From Amantichitinum ursilacus (GTDB lineage: Bacteria; Pseudomonadota; Gammaproteobacteria; Burkholderiales; Chitinibacteraceae): a stretch of DNA of 64,000 bases. Every line of letters starts with the position of its first letter. Positions within the stretch are counted from its first letter, which is position 1. The DNA lies in contig NZ_LAQT01000038.1 of NCBI RefSeq assembly GCF_001294205.1, positions 124,001 through 188,000 on the forward strand. Reading direction: 5' to 3'. The notes beneath the pieces were generated by a model. The model had not been told where the DNA came from. It saw only the letters and a list, made by a program, of their open reading frames with translations, and did no database searches. Below are positions 16,108-26,473 of this stretch, in pieces. A program made the position numbers and the translations under genes.

Positions 16108-17090
16108 GCACGTCAGCCGCACTCACCCAGTGGGATCTGGTATGGCCGCATGGTTCGCTCAGCGTGCAAGCGCTAGGCGGCATGCTGGCCCCGGTGACCT
16201 TTTATTTGCACGATGCCGCCGGCGAACGCGCGGTGTCGCCGCTGCAAGTGACGCCATGGCAGCCCGACCCCGCCTTGCCCGGCATCTTGCGTAGTTTGCG
16301 CGGCAGTTGGCCGTGCGTGCCGTTTGGCATGACCCAGCCGCCCGCCGATCTGCCCGCCAGTTGGGCCACGCATGCCAGTGACAGCCCGTGGGACCACGGC
16401 TTTGCTGCCAATCACGAATGGCAACTGGTGGCGCGAAGTGATTCCAGCCTGACCATTGCGATTGATCTACCTGCCGCCGAGCCGATTGCGCGGCTGGAGC
16501 AGTGCATTGCGGTGGACCCGGATGCCGCCGCGGTCAGCGTTACCTTGCTGGTACACGCCCGCCGCGCCGTTACCTTGCCGGTGGCGCTGCACCCGACCTT
16601 TACCGTACCGGCGGACGGCGTGGACGTGCTGGGCTGCGGCTTCAGCCACATCGAAACCTATCCGGTGCCGCAAGAACCGGGGGTTTCGCGCATCAAACCA
16701 AACACGCAAGCGCAGGGACTGAACGCGCTGCCGACTGCTGACGGCGCGCTGGATCTGACGCGTTTGCCGTTGCCGATCAAGACGGAAGAGCTGTTCCAGT
16801 TGGTCGATTGCAAACCGCCGTTTGTGTTGCGCTACCCCACCGGCACAGTGGAGCTGGAATGGGATAGCAAACAGTTGCCCGATGCGCTGGTGTGGATCAG
16901 CAATGCGGGGCGTGACCACGCGCCGTGGAATGGTCGGCATTACGCCATCGGGATTGAGCCGGCTAATAGCGTGTTTGATCTGGCGCGGGTTGCGACGCCG
17001 CCGGCGGAGCATGGGCTGGCGCAACGCCAGGGCATCGCGTTTAGCCCTGAGCGCGTCACCGAAATCACGTGGCGGTTATCCGCACGATAG
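16104..17090 (+). CDS. Aldose 1-epimerase (galactose mutarotase-like)
   Basis: The product is 328 residues. It has a galactose mutarotase-like beta-sandwich pattern, with the central His in ALHPTFTVP and the Glu in AIGIEPANSVFD expected for the acid/base pair. It lacks a signal peptide, so it acts in the cytoplasm, interconverting anomers of the imported sugar. The ATG overlaps the permease stop as ATGA, which makes it the last gene of the rare-sugar operon. Family membership is clear but the sugar is inferred. Confidence 0.78.
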   Translation: MSTSAALTQWDLVWPHGSLSVQALGGMLAPVTFYLHDAAGERAVSPLQVTPWQPDPALPGILRSLRGSWPCVPFGMTQPPADLPASWATHASDSPWDHGFAANHEWQLVARSDSSLTIAIDLPAAEPIARLEQCIAVDPDAAAVSVTLLVHARRAVTLPVALHPTFTVPADGVDVLGCGFSHIETYPVPQEPGVSRIKPNTQAQGLNALPTADGALDLTRLPLPIKTEELFQLVDCKPPFVLRYPTGTVELEWDSKQLPDALVWISNAGRDHAPWNGRHYAIGIEPANSVFDLARVATPPAEHGLAQRQGIAFSPERVTEITWRLSAR

Positions 17091-17102
17091 CGTCTTGAGA
17101 GT

Positions 17103-17225
17103 AGGGTGCGTTACCCCGGAGGGGCAACGCACATTTCGGTTATGCCATGGACGGTGGATGGCCCCTTGGGGGCCGAGGCTGGCGCCTCAAAATGTGCGTT
17201 GCCTCCCGCGGGGGTAACGCACCCT
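17103..17225. repeat. Paired REP-like hairpins in inverted orientation (BIME-like)
   Basis: The ends AGGGTGCGTTACC (17103-17115) and GGTAACGCACCCT (17213-17225) are exact inverted repeats. Each end is itself a hairpin of the form TGCGTT-(CC..GG)-AACGCA, and the inner flanks ACATTT and AAATGT also match in inverted orientation. GTAGGGTGCGTTACC-type units are familiar as intergenic REP sequences in proteobacteria, usually mobilised by a TnpA-REP (RAYT) transposase encoded elsewhere. No open frame lies inside. Confidence 0.75.
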
Positions 17226-17258
17226 GCGCAGCATTCTTTTTAGATGCGGGTCGGATAA

Positions 17259-17292
17259 CAAAACACCGCCGGTTTTGCCTGGCGGTGTTTTG
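17259..17292. terminator. Bidirectional terminator between mutarotase and prolyl hydroxylase genes
   Basis: AAAACACCGCC (17260-17270) pairs perfectly with GGCGGTGTTTT (17281-17291) around a ten-base loop. The A/T-rich arms give a T-run in both directions, which suits two convergent genes. Confidence 0.85.
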
Positions 17293-17314
17293 TTGTAAAG
17301 CTAGTGGGCAAAGC

Positions 17315-18205
17315 TCAAGAGAACTTGCGCTGGCGCATCCACTTGGTGGCAATCCATTTCTCGCCCTTCTCCACCGGTGCGCCGCCGTGCAGCGTTAGCG
17401 GGTCCACCTGGCCGCTGCTGTTGGTGTACTCAAAATACACCGCCGCGCCTTTCTTCGGCCCTACCTGCATCCCCAGTTCCGGGAAAGTGGTGGCGCCGCC
17501 CTCTTCCACATCATTGAGATACATTACCAGCGTGGAAACGCGCTGGCCGCCGTTGCGCAAATGCACCTGGCTGCCCGGATCGGTTTCGGGGAAGTAATCA
17601 AAGTGCGGTTTGTATTCGCCGCCCACTTTGTAGTTAAGAATCTGCAAGCCCTCACCGTTTTCTACCGGCCAGTTCATCAGCTCAGCGATACGGCGATCCA
17701 GCTTGGCGATGAACTCGGTTTCGTTAACGGTAAAGAACGTGCCAAAGCTGGTGCGGTCGTCGATCACCGCGTCTTTGCCCGTGGTGGGGTCCACGATGGT
17801 GGAGCGCTTGAGCCGCGCTTCGGACAAGCGAATCAGCTCATCACATTCTTCGTGGCTAAGCACATTGTCAAAAAACGCCACCACCGGCTTGGCCACGCGT
17901 TGCACCACATGGATGGCGCGGTCATTGGTGTGGATTACGTTGCCGGGCAGCAAGCGCGGGGTTTCGTATTGATAACCGCCGCTGGCGGCTTTTTCCTTGA
18001 TGGACTGTGCGCCTGCCTTGGCTGCGACAGCCGGGCGCGCCTGATTATTGCTACTGGAAAAATGAAACACTATGGCGCTGGCAAACATCGGGTCGAAGTT
18101 TTTCTCGACCATTACATCAATCAGCGATTGCGGCGTGCAGCCGCGCCCCAGGTTTTCCAGAAGCCAGTTCTGCCATTCCGGCGAAATACTGGTGATTTTC
18201 TCCAT
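17315..18205 (-). CDS. 2-oxoglutarate/Fe(II) oxygenase, prolyl 4-hydroxylase-like
   Basis: This 296-residue protein has a C-terminal double-stranded beta-helix from about residue 105. Iron ligands are His and Asp in YKPHFDYF and the distal His in TLHGGAPVEKGEKW, with the 2-oxoglutarate-binding Lys in WIATKW. Preceding blocks RTSFGTFF, GEGLQILNY and TLVMYLNDVEEGGATTFPEL match collagen-type prolyl 4-hydroxylases. The N-terminal 100 residues hold a short helical unit (WQNWLLENLGRGCTPQSLIDVMV) of unknown role, perhaps for substrate recognition. There is no signal peptide. GGAGAG lies just before the ATG. The substrate protein is unknown; bacterial relatives have been linked to EF-Tu. Confidence 0.85.
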   Translation of the reverse strand: MEKITSISPEWQNWLLENLGRGCTPQSLIDVMVEKNFDPMFASAIVFHFSSSNNQARPAVAAKAGAQSIKEKAASGGYQYETPRLLPGNVIHTNDRAIHVVQRVAKPVVAFFDNVLSHEECDELIRLSEARLKRSTIVDPTTGKDAVIDDRTSFGTFFTVNETEFIAKLDRRIAELMNWPVENGEGLQILNYKVGGEYKPHFDYFPETDPGSQVHLRNGGQRVSTLVMYLNDVEEGGATTFPELGMQVGPKKGAAVYFEYTNSSGQVDPLTLHGGAPVEKGEKWIATKWMRQRKFS

Positions 18206-18418
18206 GGACTCTCCATCCTCGATCTGTTTGTGGTACGGCTTGTTGTGACGTCTTTGTAACCTGGCGATAGCCGCCTGTCATCCTCTGCCTGCGCTGCAGT
18301 ACAGCAAAGTCCGCCGGGCGGCCCGGCATTGTGGCCTGCGCTACATGCCACCATCGGGCTGCGCCGCACCACGCGCGCAACGCCACCTGTAAGTGCGACC
18401 AAGCGCCGGGCCGGGCTG

Positions 18419-18427
18419 TGTTAAAAT
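18419..18427 (+). promoter_or_regulatory. Extended -10 promoter of purB
   Basis: TGTTAAAAT has a TGn extension and a TAAAAT -10 at 18422-18427, 44 bases before the purB ATG. No clear -35 was found. Confidence 0.5.
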
Positions 18428-18452
18428 TCCGGCCTTCGATTCAACCGCTTAA

Positions 18453-19841
<1,389 letters not shown>

Positions 19842-19905
19842 AAACAGATCGTCGCCAACGCGGCCAGCCTATGCTGGCCGTATTGGTTTGCGGGAGAACA
19901 TTTCG

Positions 19906-21396
19906 GTGAAACGTAAAGTACTGGTTGGCGGCTCTCTGGCCGTGGTGCTGCTGGGCGCGGCTTATGTCGGCAGCTCCTGGATGGCTGGACGCTCGGTGCA
20001 ACAAACGCTCGACAAGCAAAACCAATGGCTAAGCAGCCTGCCGTATTTCATCGTCAAGAACCGCGATTATCAACGCGGCTGGTTCTCGTCTACCGAGCAT
20101 GTAACGCTGCAGATCAACCCGCAGCTGTATCGCTTTTTTCTGGAAAAAGAAGGCGAGCCACTGCCGAAATTTGAAGTGACCTACACGCAGCATATCGAGC
20201 ACGGCCCGCTGCCGCTGATTAGCCACTTCAACCCGCATCCGTATAAAGCGGTGGTCACCACCGAGTTTAATTTCACGCCGGATACGCAAAAATTTCTGAC
20301 GCGCTTTTTTGGCACGCAAAAGCCCATCCAGATGGAAAACCGCATCGCGTTTAACGATGACGGCATCATCCATATCACCGTGCCCGCCTTCGATTACGAA
20401 GAAGCGATTTCGGGCGTCAAGATTAAATGGCAAGGGCTGGATTCCACGCTGGATTACGGCGGCGACTTTAATCGCGTCAAGTTCCTCGCCACCGCGCCGG
20501 GCTTGTCGGGCGAAGCCAAAGGCCACGCAAAGTTTGATCTGACCAACCTGACGCTGACCGCCGACCACGTGCGCGGCAAGACCGGTTTGATGATCGGGAC
20601 CTCAGGCACCAAGGTGGCGACGTTCAACCTGGATATGGCGGGCGACAGCCCGTTTAAACTGGCGCTGCAAAATTTCGAATATCAGGGCAAGTTAACCGAG
20701 AACGGCGAACTGGTGGACGGCAGCGCGCATTTCCTGCTCGACAAACTGGTGCTGAACGACCAACCGTACGGCCCCGCGGAACTGCTGGCCGAAGCCACGC
20801 ATTTGCATGGTCCGACCTTGTCGCGCCTGGGCGATGAATTCAACCGTCTGCAAAAACAGCAACTGACCCGCGAGCAACTGTCGGCTGAACTGGTGAAACT
20901 GGCCAAGAGCAACGGCATGCCGCTGCTGACGCATGATCCGCGCCTGGCCATCAAGACGCTCGATATCAAATTGCCGGACAGCAGCATTCATCTGAATGCC
21001 GAAGTGGGCCTGAAAGGCTTTGAGCCGGGCGATCTGGACCAGCCTGCGGTGTTTATGCGCAAACTGGTGGCCAAAGCCAATTTCCATGTGCCACGCAAAG
21101 TGGTGGCGAACATCGTGACCTGGCAAGCGCGCAATATGTTTGGCAACAACGGCAACGGCGTGTCGCAGGCGGATCTGGATTATCTGGCGGGGCAATTTGT
21201 GGAAGGCCAGATCAACCGCATGGCCGATCAAAAACTGATCAATGTGGATGGCGATAATCTGTCGGCCGATGCGTCGCTGGATGCCGGCAAATTTGTGCTC
21301 AACGGCGTGGATGTGCCGCTGCCGTGGGAACAAGCGGCTGCGGCGGCCGGGCTAAAGACCACACCGTCGAATGCCTCGGGCGCGGCGGCCAAATAA
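19906..21396 (+). CDS. DUF945 (YdgA-like) membrane-anchored protein
   Basis: The 496-residue product starts with MKRKVLVGGSLAVVLLGAAYVGSSWMAG, a positively charged start and one hydrophobic segment. This fits a membrane anchor or uncleaved signal, with the bulk in the periplasm. Long amphipathic beta-rich stretches and the RDYQRGWFSSTEHVTL region match the DUF945/YdgA family. YdgA-like proteins have been proposed to resemble AsmA or lipid-handling folds, but the function is not established. GTG at 19906 is preferred to an upstream TTG because GGGAG lies nine bases before it. The C-terminus is Ala-rich. A terminator follows. Confidence 0.78.
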   Translation: MKRKVLVGGSLAVVLLGAAYVGSSWMAGRSVQQTLDKQNQWLSSLPYFIVKNRDYQRGWFSSTEHVTLQINPQLYRFFLEKEGEPLPKFEVTYTQHIEHGPLPLISHFNPHPYKAVVTTEFNFTPDTQKFLTRFFGTQKPIQMENRIAFNDDGIIHITVPAFDYEEAISGVKIKWQGLDSTLDYGGDFNRVKFLATAPGLSGEAKGHAKFDLTNLTLTADHVRGKTGLMIGTSGTKVATFNLDMAGDSPFKLALQNFEYQGKLTENGELVDGSAHFLLDKLVLNDQPYGPAELLAEATHLHGPTLSRLGDEFNRLQKQQLTREQLSAELVKLAKSNGMPLLTHDPRLAIKTLDIKLPDSSIHLNAEVGLKGFEPGDLDQPAVFMRKLVAKANFHVPRKVVANIVTWQARNMFGNNGNGVSQADLDYLAGQFVEGQINRMADQKLINVDGDNLSADASLDAGKFVLNGVDVPLPWEQAAAAAGLKTTPSNASGAAAK

Positions 21397-21421
21397 GCGG
21401 CTGTCGTCAGACGTCGACATA

Positions 21422-21452
21422 AAAAAAGCGTGGCCGTGTGCCACGCTTTTTT
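21422..21452 (+). terminator. Intrinsic terminator after the DUF945 gene
   Basis: AAAAAAGCGTGG (21422-21433) pairs perfectly with CCACGCTTTTTT (21441-21452), loop CCGTGTG. It has a T-run in the plus direction and could work both ways. Confidence 0.85.
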
Positions 21453-21456
21453 ACGT

Positions 21457-21554
21457 ATAGGGTGGGTCAAGACCCACCCTTCAACGCCGTGACACGATTC
21501 GCGAGCTCTGCGTTTTTCGCCCGGCTTTGGTTGGTGGGGCACGACCCACCCTAT
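21457..21554. repeat. MITE- or REP-like element with terminal inverted repeats
   Basis: ATAGGGTGGGTC (21457-21468) and GACCCACCCTAT (21543-21554) are exact 12-bp terminal inverted repeats around 74 bases without a gene. The left end also forms a local palindrome, AGGGTGGGTC-AA-GACCCACCCT (21459-21480). The pattern parallels the element at 17.1 kb but has a different core sequence, so it is probably a second non-autonomous repeat family. Confidence 0.65.
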
Positions 21555-21608
21555 GCGTGGTGGATCGCCTTGTGGCAATCTGGCCATCCATACCGAACGG
21601 CCCATGTT

Positions 21609-22667
21609 TTATTGGATAATGCCGCCACCCAGGCACACGTCGCCCTGATACAGCACCATTGATTGGCCCGGCGTCATTGCCCACTGTGGCTCGTCAAAAT
21701 GCAGCGCCACACCACCGTCCACATGCGTTAACGTGCAGGCCGCATCTTGCTGGCGGTAACGCGTCTTGGCGGTGTAACGCCCTTCCGCCGGCAGCTCGCC
21801 CAGGATCCACGAGCAGTCCAGCGCCAGCAGATCGTGCTTCAACAAACTGGGGTGATCATGCCCTTGCACGACGATCAGCTCGTTCTTGTCCATGTCTTTG
21901 CCCGCGACAAACCATGGCAGCCCTTCCCCGCCTATGCCCAAGCCCTGGCGCTGGCCGATCGTGTAATACATCAGGCCCATATGCTCGCCCGTCACGCGGC
22001 CTTCTGGCGTCACCATCGCACCTGGCACTTTGGGTAGATAGCGATTGAGGAAATCGCGGAACGGCCGCTCGCCAATAAAACAGATGCCGGTGCTGTCTTT
22101 CTTTTTGGCGTTGGGCAGGCCGATTTCTTCCGCGATCACGCGTACTTGCGACTTTTGCAATTCGCCCAGCGGAAACACCGCCTGGCTGACTTGCGCCTGG
22201 CTTAGCCGATACAAGAAATACGTTTGGTCTTTGCTCTGATCAGCCGCGCGGATCAGTTCGGTGCGGCCATCAGGGCGCACCCGGTTGGCGGCGTAATGGC
22301 CCGTCGCCATTTTGGCGCCGCCCAGCTCAATCGCGTAATCCAGAAAGCATTTGAACTTGATTTCGCTATTGCACAGGATGTCCGGGTTGGGCGTGCGGCC
22401 CGCCGAGTATTCCGCCAGAAAATAGCTGAACACACGGTCTTTATACTGACCGGCAAAGTTGACCAGTTCGATATCGATTCCCAACAGATCGGCCACCGCA
22501 ATGGCGTCCATGCTGTCTTCTTTGATCGAACAGTATTCGTCGTTGTTGTCGTCTTCCCAGTTCTGCATAAAGACGCCGACCACGTCGTAACCCTGCTGTT
22601 GCAGCAGATGCGCCGTCACCGAAGAATCAACGCCGCCGGACAAACCCACTACGATTTTCTGGGTCAT
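21609..22667 (-). CDS. mnmA: tRNA-specific 2-thiouridylase MnmA
   Basis: This 352-residue PP-loop enzyme thiolates the wobble uridine of tRNA-Lys, -Glu and -Gln. The ATP-pyrophosphatase loop [10 protein letters not shown] lies at residues 8-17. The two catalytic cysteines are seen in [12 protein letters not shown] near residue 97 and [11 protein letters not shown] near residue 194. The C-terminal beta-barrel ends with [18 protein letters not shown]. Its length is normal (360-370 in relatives). Its ATG overlaps the upstream NUDIX gene stop by four bases. Confidence 0.95.
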   Translation of the reverse strand: MTQKIVVGLSGGVDSSVTAHLLQQQGYDVVGVFMQNWEDDNNDEYCSIKEDSMDAIAVADLLGIDIELVNFAGQYKDRVFSYFLAEYSAGRTPNPDILCNSEIKFKCFLDYAIELGGAKMATGHYAANRVRPDGRTELIRAADQSKDQTYFLYRLSQAQVSQAVFPLGELQKSQVRVIAEEIGLPNAKKKDSTGICFIGERPFRDFLNRYLPKVPGAMVTPEGRVTGEHMGLMYYTIGQRQGLGIGGEGLPWFVAGKDMDKNELIVVQGHDHPSLLKHDLLALDCSWILGELPAEGRYTAKTRYRQQDAACTLTHVDGGVALHFDEPQWAMTPGQSMVLYQGDVCLGGGIIQ

Positions 22668-23122
22668 GTCTCGCTCCGGTCGTAATCATGCAGCAGGGCC
22701 AATGCATAACGCTGACCCGCCAGGTAATCGCGAATACAGCCATTCAATAAGGGGCTGCGATGTTCTTGCGCGCGTGCTGCCAGTTCGGCCTGCGTTAACC
22801 ACACGGCGCGCACGATACCCTCGTCGAGCGCACGCTCGGCATCAAAGCCGGTGATCTCGCCGGTGAATGTAAAGCGCAAATAGGTCAGCTCGGGACGCTC
22901 GGGCGGCGACCATTGATAGATGCCGGTGAGCGCGGTGGGCACAAAATGATGGGCCGTTTCTTCAAGCGTTTCGCGGATGACGGCGTCGATCAGCGACTCG
23001 CCTTGTTCGAGGTGGCCGGCGGGCTGGTTAAGGCGCAGCTGGCCGGCGATCATTTCTTCTACCACCAGAAAACGGCCGTCACGTTCAATCACTGCCGCGA
23101 CCGTCGTGTTGGGTTTGAACAT
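22664..23122 (-). CDS. NUDIX hydrolase, NudJ-like
   Basis: The 152-residue protein contains a NUDIX box near residues 36-58 ([22 protein letters not shown]), with the usual second glycine replaced by Ala-His. It hydrolyses a nucleoside diphosphate-linked substrate; its length and its position beside mnmA resemble E. coli nudJ (ymfB), a thiamine-pyrophosphate/nucleotide phosphatase. The ATG at 23122 was chosen over an in-frame GTG three codons upstream. It is the first gene of a two-gene unit with mnmA. Confidence 0.85.
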   Translation of the reverse strand: MFKPNTTVAAVIERDGRFLVVEEMIAGQLRLNQPAGHLEQGESLIDAVIRETLEETAHHFVPTALTGIYQWSPPERPELTYLRFTFTGEITGFDAERALDEGIVRAVWLTQAELAARAQEHRSPLLNGCIRDYLAGQRYALALLHDYDRSET

Positions 23123-23242
23123 CGTTACCACTCTGAAAGCAAAGCGGAATTCTACCCGATGGTCATCGTGGATAACAGCGCAGACAACAACGGGCAGGTG
23201 TGGCCTGCCCGTTGGTTCAAGCTTCTGGCTGTGTGGCGCCGA

Positions 23243-23410
23243 TCAGGACGCGCTGGCTGCCGCGGCCGAAGCCTTCTTGGTCTTTTTGTGTTTAACGCGT
23301 TGCTTCTGCGTTTTCTGCACGCTGTCGGGTGTGGCCGTCGCCGGCATTTCTTCGGCCAGCGCCGAACCACCAAAGCACAACACGACTAAAGCAGCGATCA
23401 CGTACTTCAT
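23243..23410 (-). CDS. Small secreted Lys/Ala-rich protein (55 aa)
   Basis: An ATG at 23410, with GGAG eight bases upstream, opens a 55-residue frame. MKYVIAALVVLCFGGSALAEE is a textbook Sec signal peptide with cleavage after ALA at residue 19. The mature 36 residues are QKTQKQRVKHKKTKKASA-like, strongly basic, and end in AAAASAS. Low-complexity basic periplasmic peptides of this kind are common and uncharacterised. It could bind anionic envelope polymers or nucleic acid, which is a guess. Confidence 0.6.
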   Translation of the reverse strand: MKYVIAALVVLCFGGSALAEEMPATATPDSVQKTQKQRVKHKKTKKASAAAASAS

Positions 23411-23562
23411 CTGTTTTCTCCTGGTTTGCGAATGTTCGTTTCCAACCGATAGCTGTCGACTAACTGCCATCAGCAATCAAGTTAGGTGACAAACCTCATT
23501 CCAGCAAACCCGCCTGCACGGGGTGAGACTATGGCGCAACACCGGCAAAATCCCGTGCTGGA

Positions 23563-24126
23563 TCAGCGTCTTCCAGATGTCGTGGCCGGTACTTCGCGCC
23601 ACTGGCCAGGCGCGAGGCCTTCGAGGGTCCAGTCGTCGCCGATGGCCGCGCGGATCAGACGCAAAGTGGGGAAACCCACCTTGGCCGTCATGCGCCGCAC
23701 CTGACGGTTTTTACCTTCGTGTATGCGGATTTCCAGCCAGTGCGTGGGGATATGGGCGCGGTGGCGGATGGGGGGATTGCGCGGCCACAGATTGGCGGGC
23801 TCTTCAATAATGGCGACGGCGGCGGGCCGGGTGACAAAATCGCCAAGGTCCACGCCATGGCGCAGCGGCTGCAAGCGCGCATCGTCGGGTGCGCCTTCGA
23901 CTTGCGCCCAGTAGGTCTTCCACTTTTGCGCGCCCGGGTCGGTGATCCGATGCTGCAGACGGCCGTCATCGGTCAGCAACAACAACCCTTCAGAATCGGT
24001 GTCCAGACGCCCTGCCGGGTACACATCTTTAACCGGCACATAGTCGGCCAGGCATTGATGCGGCGGGCTGGGCGAAAACTGGCAGATCACGCCGTACGGT
24101 TTATTCAATAAAATCAATTTGCTCAT
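23563..24126 (-). CDS. rluE: 23S rRNA pseudouridine-2457 synthase RluE-like
   Basis: This 187-residue RsuA-family pseudouridine synthase has the catalytic motif AGRLDTDSEGLLLLTDDG near residues 42-59, with the nucleophilic Asp in RLDTDSEG. ILLNKPYGVICQFS starts the domain and EGKNRQVRRMTAKVGFPTLRLIR ends it. No N-terminal S4 domain is present, which together with the length points to RluE rather than RluB, RluF or RsuA. The ATG at 24126 (MSKLILLNKP) is preferred to one five codons earlier. Confidence 0.88.
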   Translation of the reverse strand: MSKLILLNKPYGVICQFSPSPPHQCLADYVPVKDVYPAGRLDTDSEGLLLLTDDGRLQHRITDPGAQKWKTYWAQVEGAPDDARLQPLRHGVDLGDFVTRPAAVAIIEEPANLWPRNPPIRHRAHIPTHWLEIRIHEGKNRQVRRMTAKVGFPTLRLIRAAIGDDWTLEGLAPGQWREVPATTSGRR

Positions 24127-24247
24127 TACGATAACGTCCATTCAACCGGGGCGGTGCTGTATCTAACCTTGGCATCAGGCGGGCTTCACGCGATAATCCC
24201 TGGTCTACACGCCGCTGAGGCGTTGTCCAACCTGTATGGGAATTCAC

Positions 24248-25471
<1,224 letters not shown>

Positions 25472-25501
25472 TGGTGATCAGGTCGAATTGACCGCGTCAT
25501 T

Positions 25502-25528
25502 AAAGCCCCGCCACGTGCGGGGCTTTTT
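25502..25528 (+). terminator. Intrinsic terminator of icd
   Basis: AAAGCCCCGC (25502-25511) pairs perfectly with GCGGGGCTTT (25517-25526), loop CACGT, with two more T residues after. Confidence 0.88.
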
Positions 25529-25651
25529 GTTGCGCGAAAGTCGCAATTGCCGCAGGCTGATCCTGCCGTTCAGCCGGAACGACCGGATTGATGATTGTTT
25601 TTTTGTGGCAGCGCACCATCTGCCATTGGGTACAACAGACAGACGGCAATA

Positions 25652-25679
25652 AAAAAACCCCGCCGAAGCAGGGTTTTTT
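25652..25679 (-). terminator. Intrinsic terminator of the cold-shock gene
   Basis: AAAAAACCC (25652-25660) and GGGTTTTTT (25671-25679) form a stem with a CGAA-type loop. On the minus strand this ends in a T-run just after the csp stop codon. Confidence 0.8.
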
Positions 25680-25700
25680 ATAACAAACAAACGGCGCGGT

Positions 25701-25904
25701 TTATGCAGCCTGGATGTTTGCTGCTTGCTTGCCCTTCGGGCCTTGTGCAACTTCAAACGTTACACGTTGGCCTTCTTTCAGGGTCTTGAAGCCGGGCATA
25801 TTGATCGCGGAGAAATGAGCGAAGATGTCTTCGCCGCCTTCGTCCGGAGTAATGAAGCCAAAGCCTTTAGAATCGTTGAACCACTTGACGGTACCCGTTG
25901 CCAT
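25701..25904 (-). CDS. Cold-shock-domain protein (CspA family)
   Basis: This 67-residue single cold-shock domain has both nucleic-acid-binding motifs, [12 protein letters not shown] (RNP1) and DIFAHFSAI (RNP2, with His). It binds single-stranded RNA or DNA and acts as an RNA chaperone. GGAG stands 11 bases before the ATG. The 230-bp upstream region shared with divergent clpS may include a long 5' leader, as in E. coli cspA, but no cold box was confirmed. Adjacency to clpSA is common in betaproteobacteria. Confidence 0.93.
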   Translation of the reverse strand: MATGTVKWFNDSKGFGFITPDEGGEDIFAHFSAINMPGFKTLKEGQRVTFEVAQGPKGKQAANIQAA

Positions 25905-26161
25905 ATTAGGTCTTTCTCCAGGATAAACAGTTAAAGCGTGCGCCCATCTCCGGGCCGGATGTTTGAAGTCAAGACCTGCACAACGGGTTAGACCGGAACT
26001 GCATGTTTACTTGTCCATCAAACGCGCATTCGTTTTACGCGACATTTACGCACAAGGTCAAGCATCTCAAAGGGCCGTTTCGCAAACTGTTGTTTCCAGG
26101 AAACGCTTGAAAAAGCGCTCCAACGGGCCAAAATGAAATCGTGAATAACGAATGGATTGTT

Positions 26162-26473
26162 ATGGCGCAACAGCATCAGATTGAGCGGGAATTGCTGGAG
26201 AAAGAAGTCCGTAGTGGACCCCCCTCCATGTATACGGTCGTTTTATTGAACGACGATTTCACGCCTATGGAATTTGTGGTCGCAGTGCTGCAAGGTTTTT
26301 TTGGAATGCAGCTTGAACAAGCGACCGTAGTCATGCTCAAAGTCCATACTGAAGGACGAGGCATCTGTGGCGTGTATCCCAAAGATATTGCCGCAACGAA
26401 GGTGGCGCAGGTGATCGAGCATGCCCGCCAACATCAGCACCCGCTCCAATGCATCATGGAGGTAAATGAATGA
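26162..26473 (+). CDS. clpS: ATP-dependent Clp protease adaptor ClpS
   Basis: This 103-residue N-degron adaptor directs N-end-rule substrates to Clp[27 protein letters not shown] carries the conserved Asn-Asp pair that binds the substrate alpha-amino group, and [19 protein letters not shown] the ClpA/hydrophobic-pocket half. The ATG at 26162 is chosen; an in-frame GTG at 26141 would add seven residues. Its stop overlaps clpA by four bases. Confidence 0.93.
   Translation: MAQQHQIERELLEKEVRSGPPSMYTVVLLNDDFTPMEFVVAVLQGFFGMQLEQATVVMLKVHTEGRGICGVYPKDIAATKVAQVIEHARQHQHPLQCIMEVNE

Noticed and set aside
19888-19905. TTG start of the DUF945 gene
   Set aside because: GGGAG is correctly spaced for the GTG at 19906, which gives a clean membrane-anchor N-terminus.
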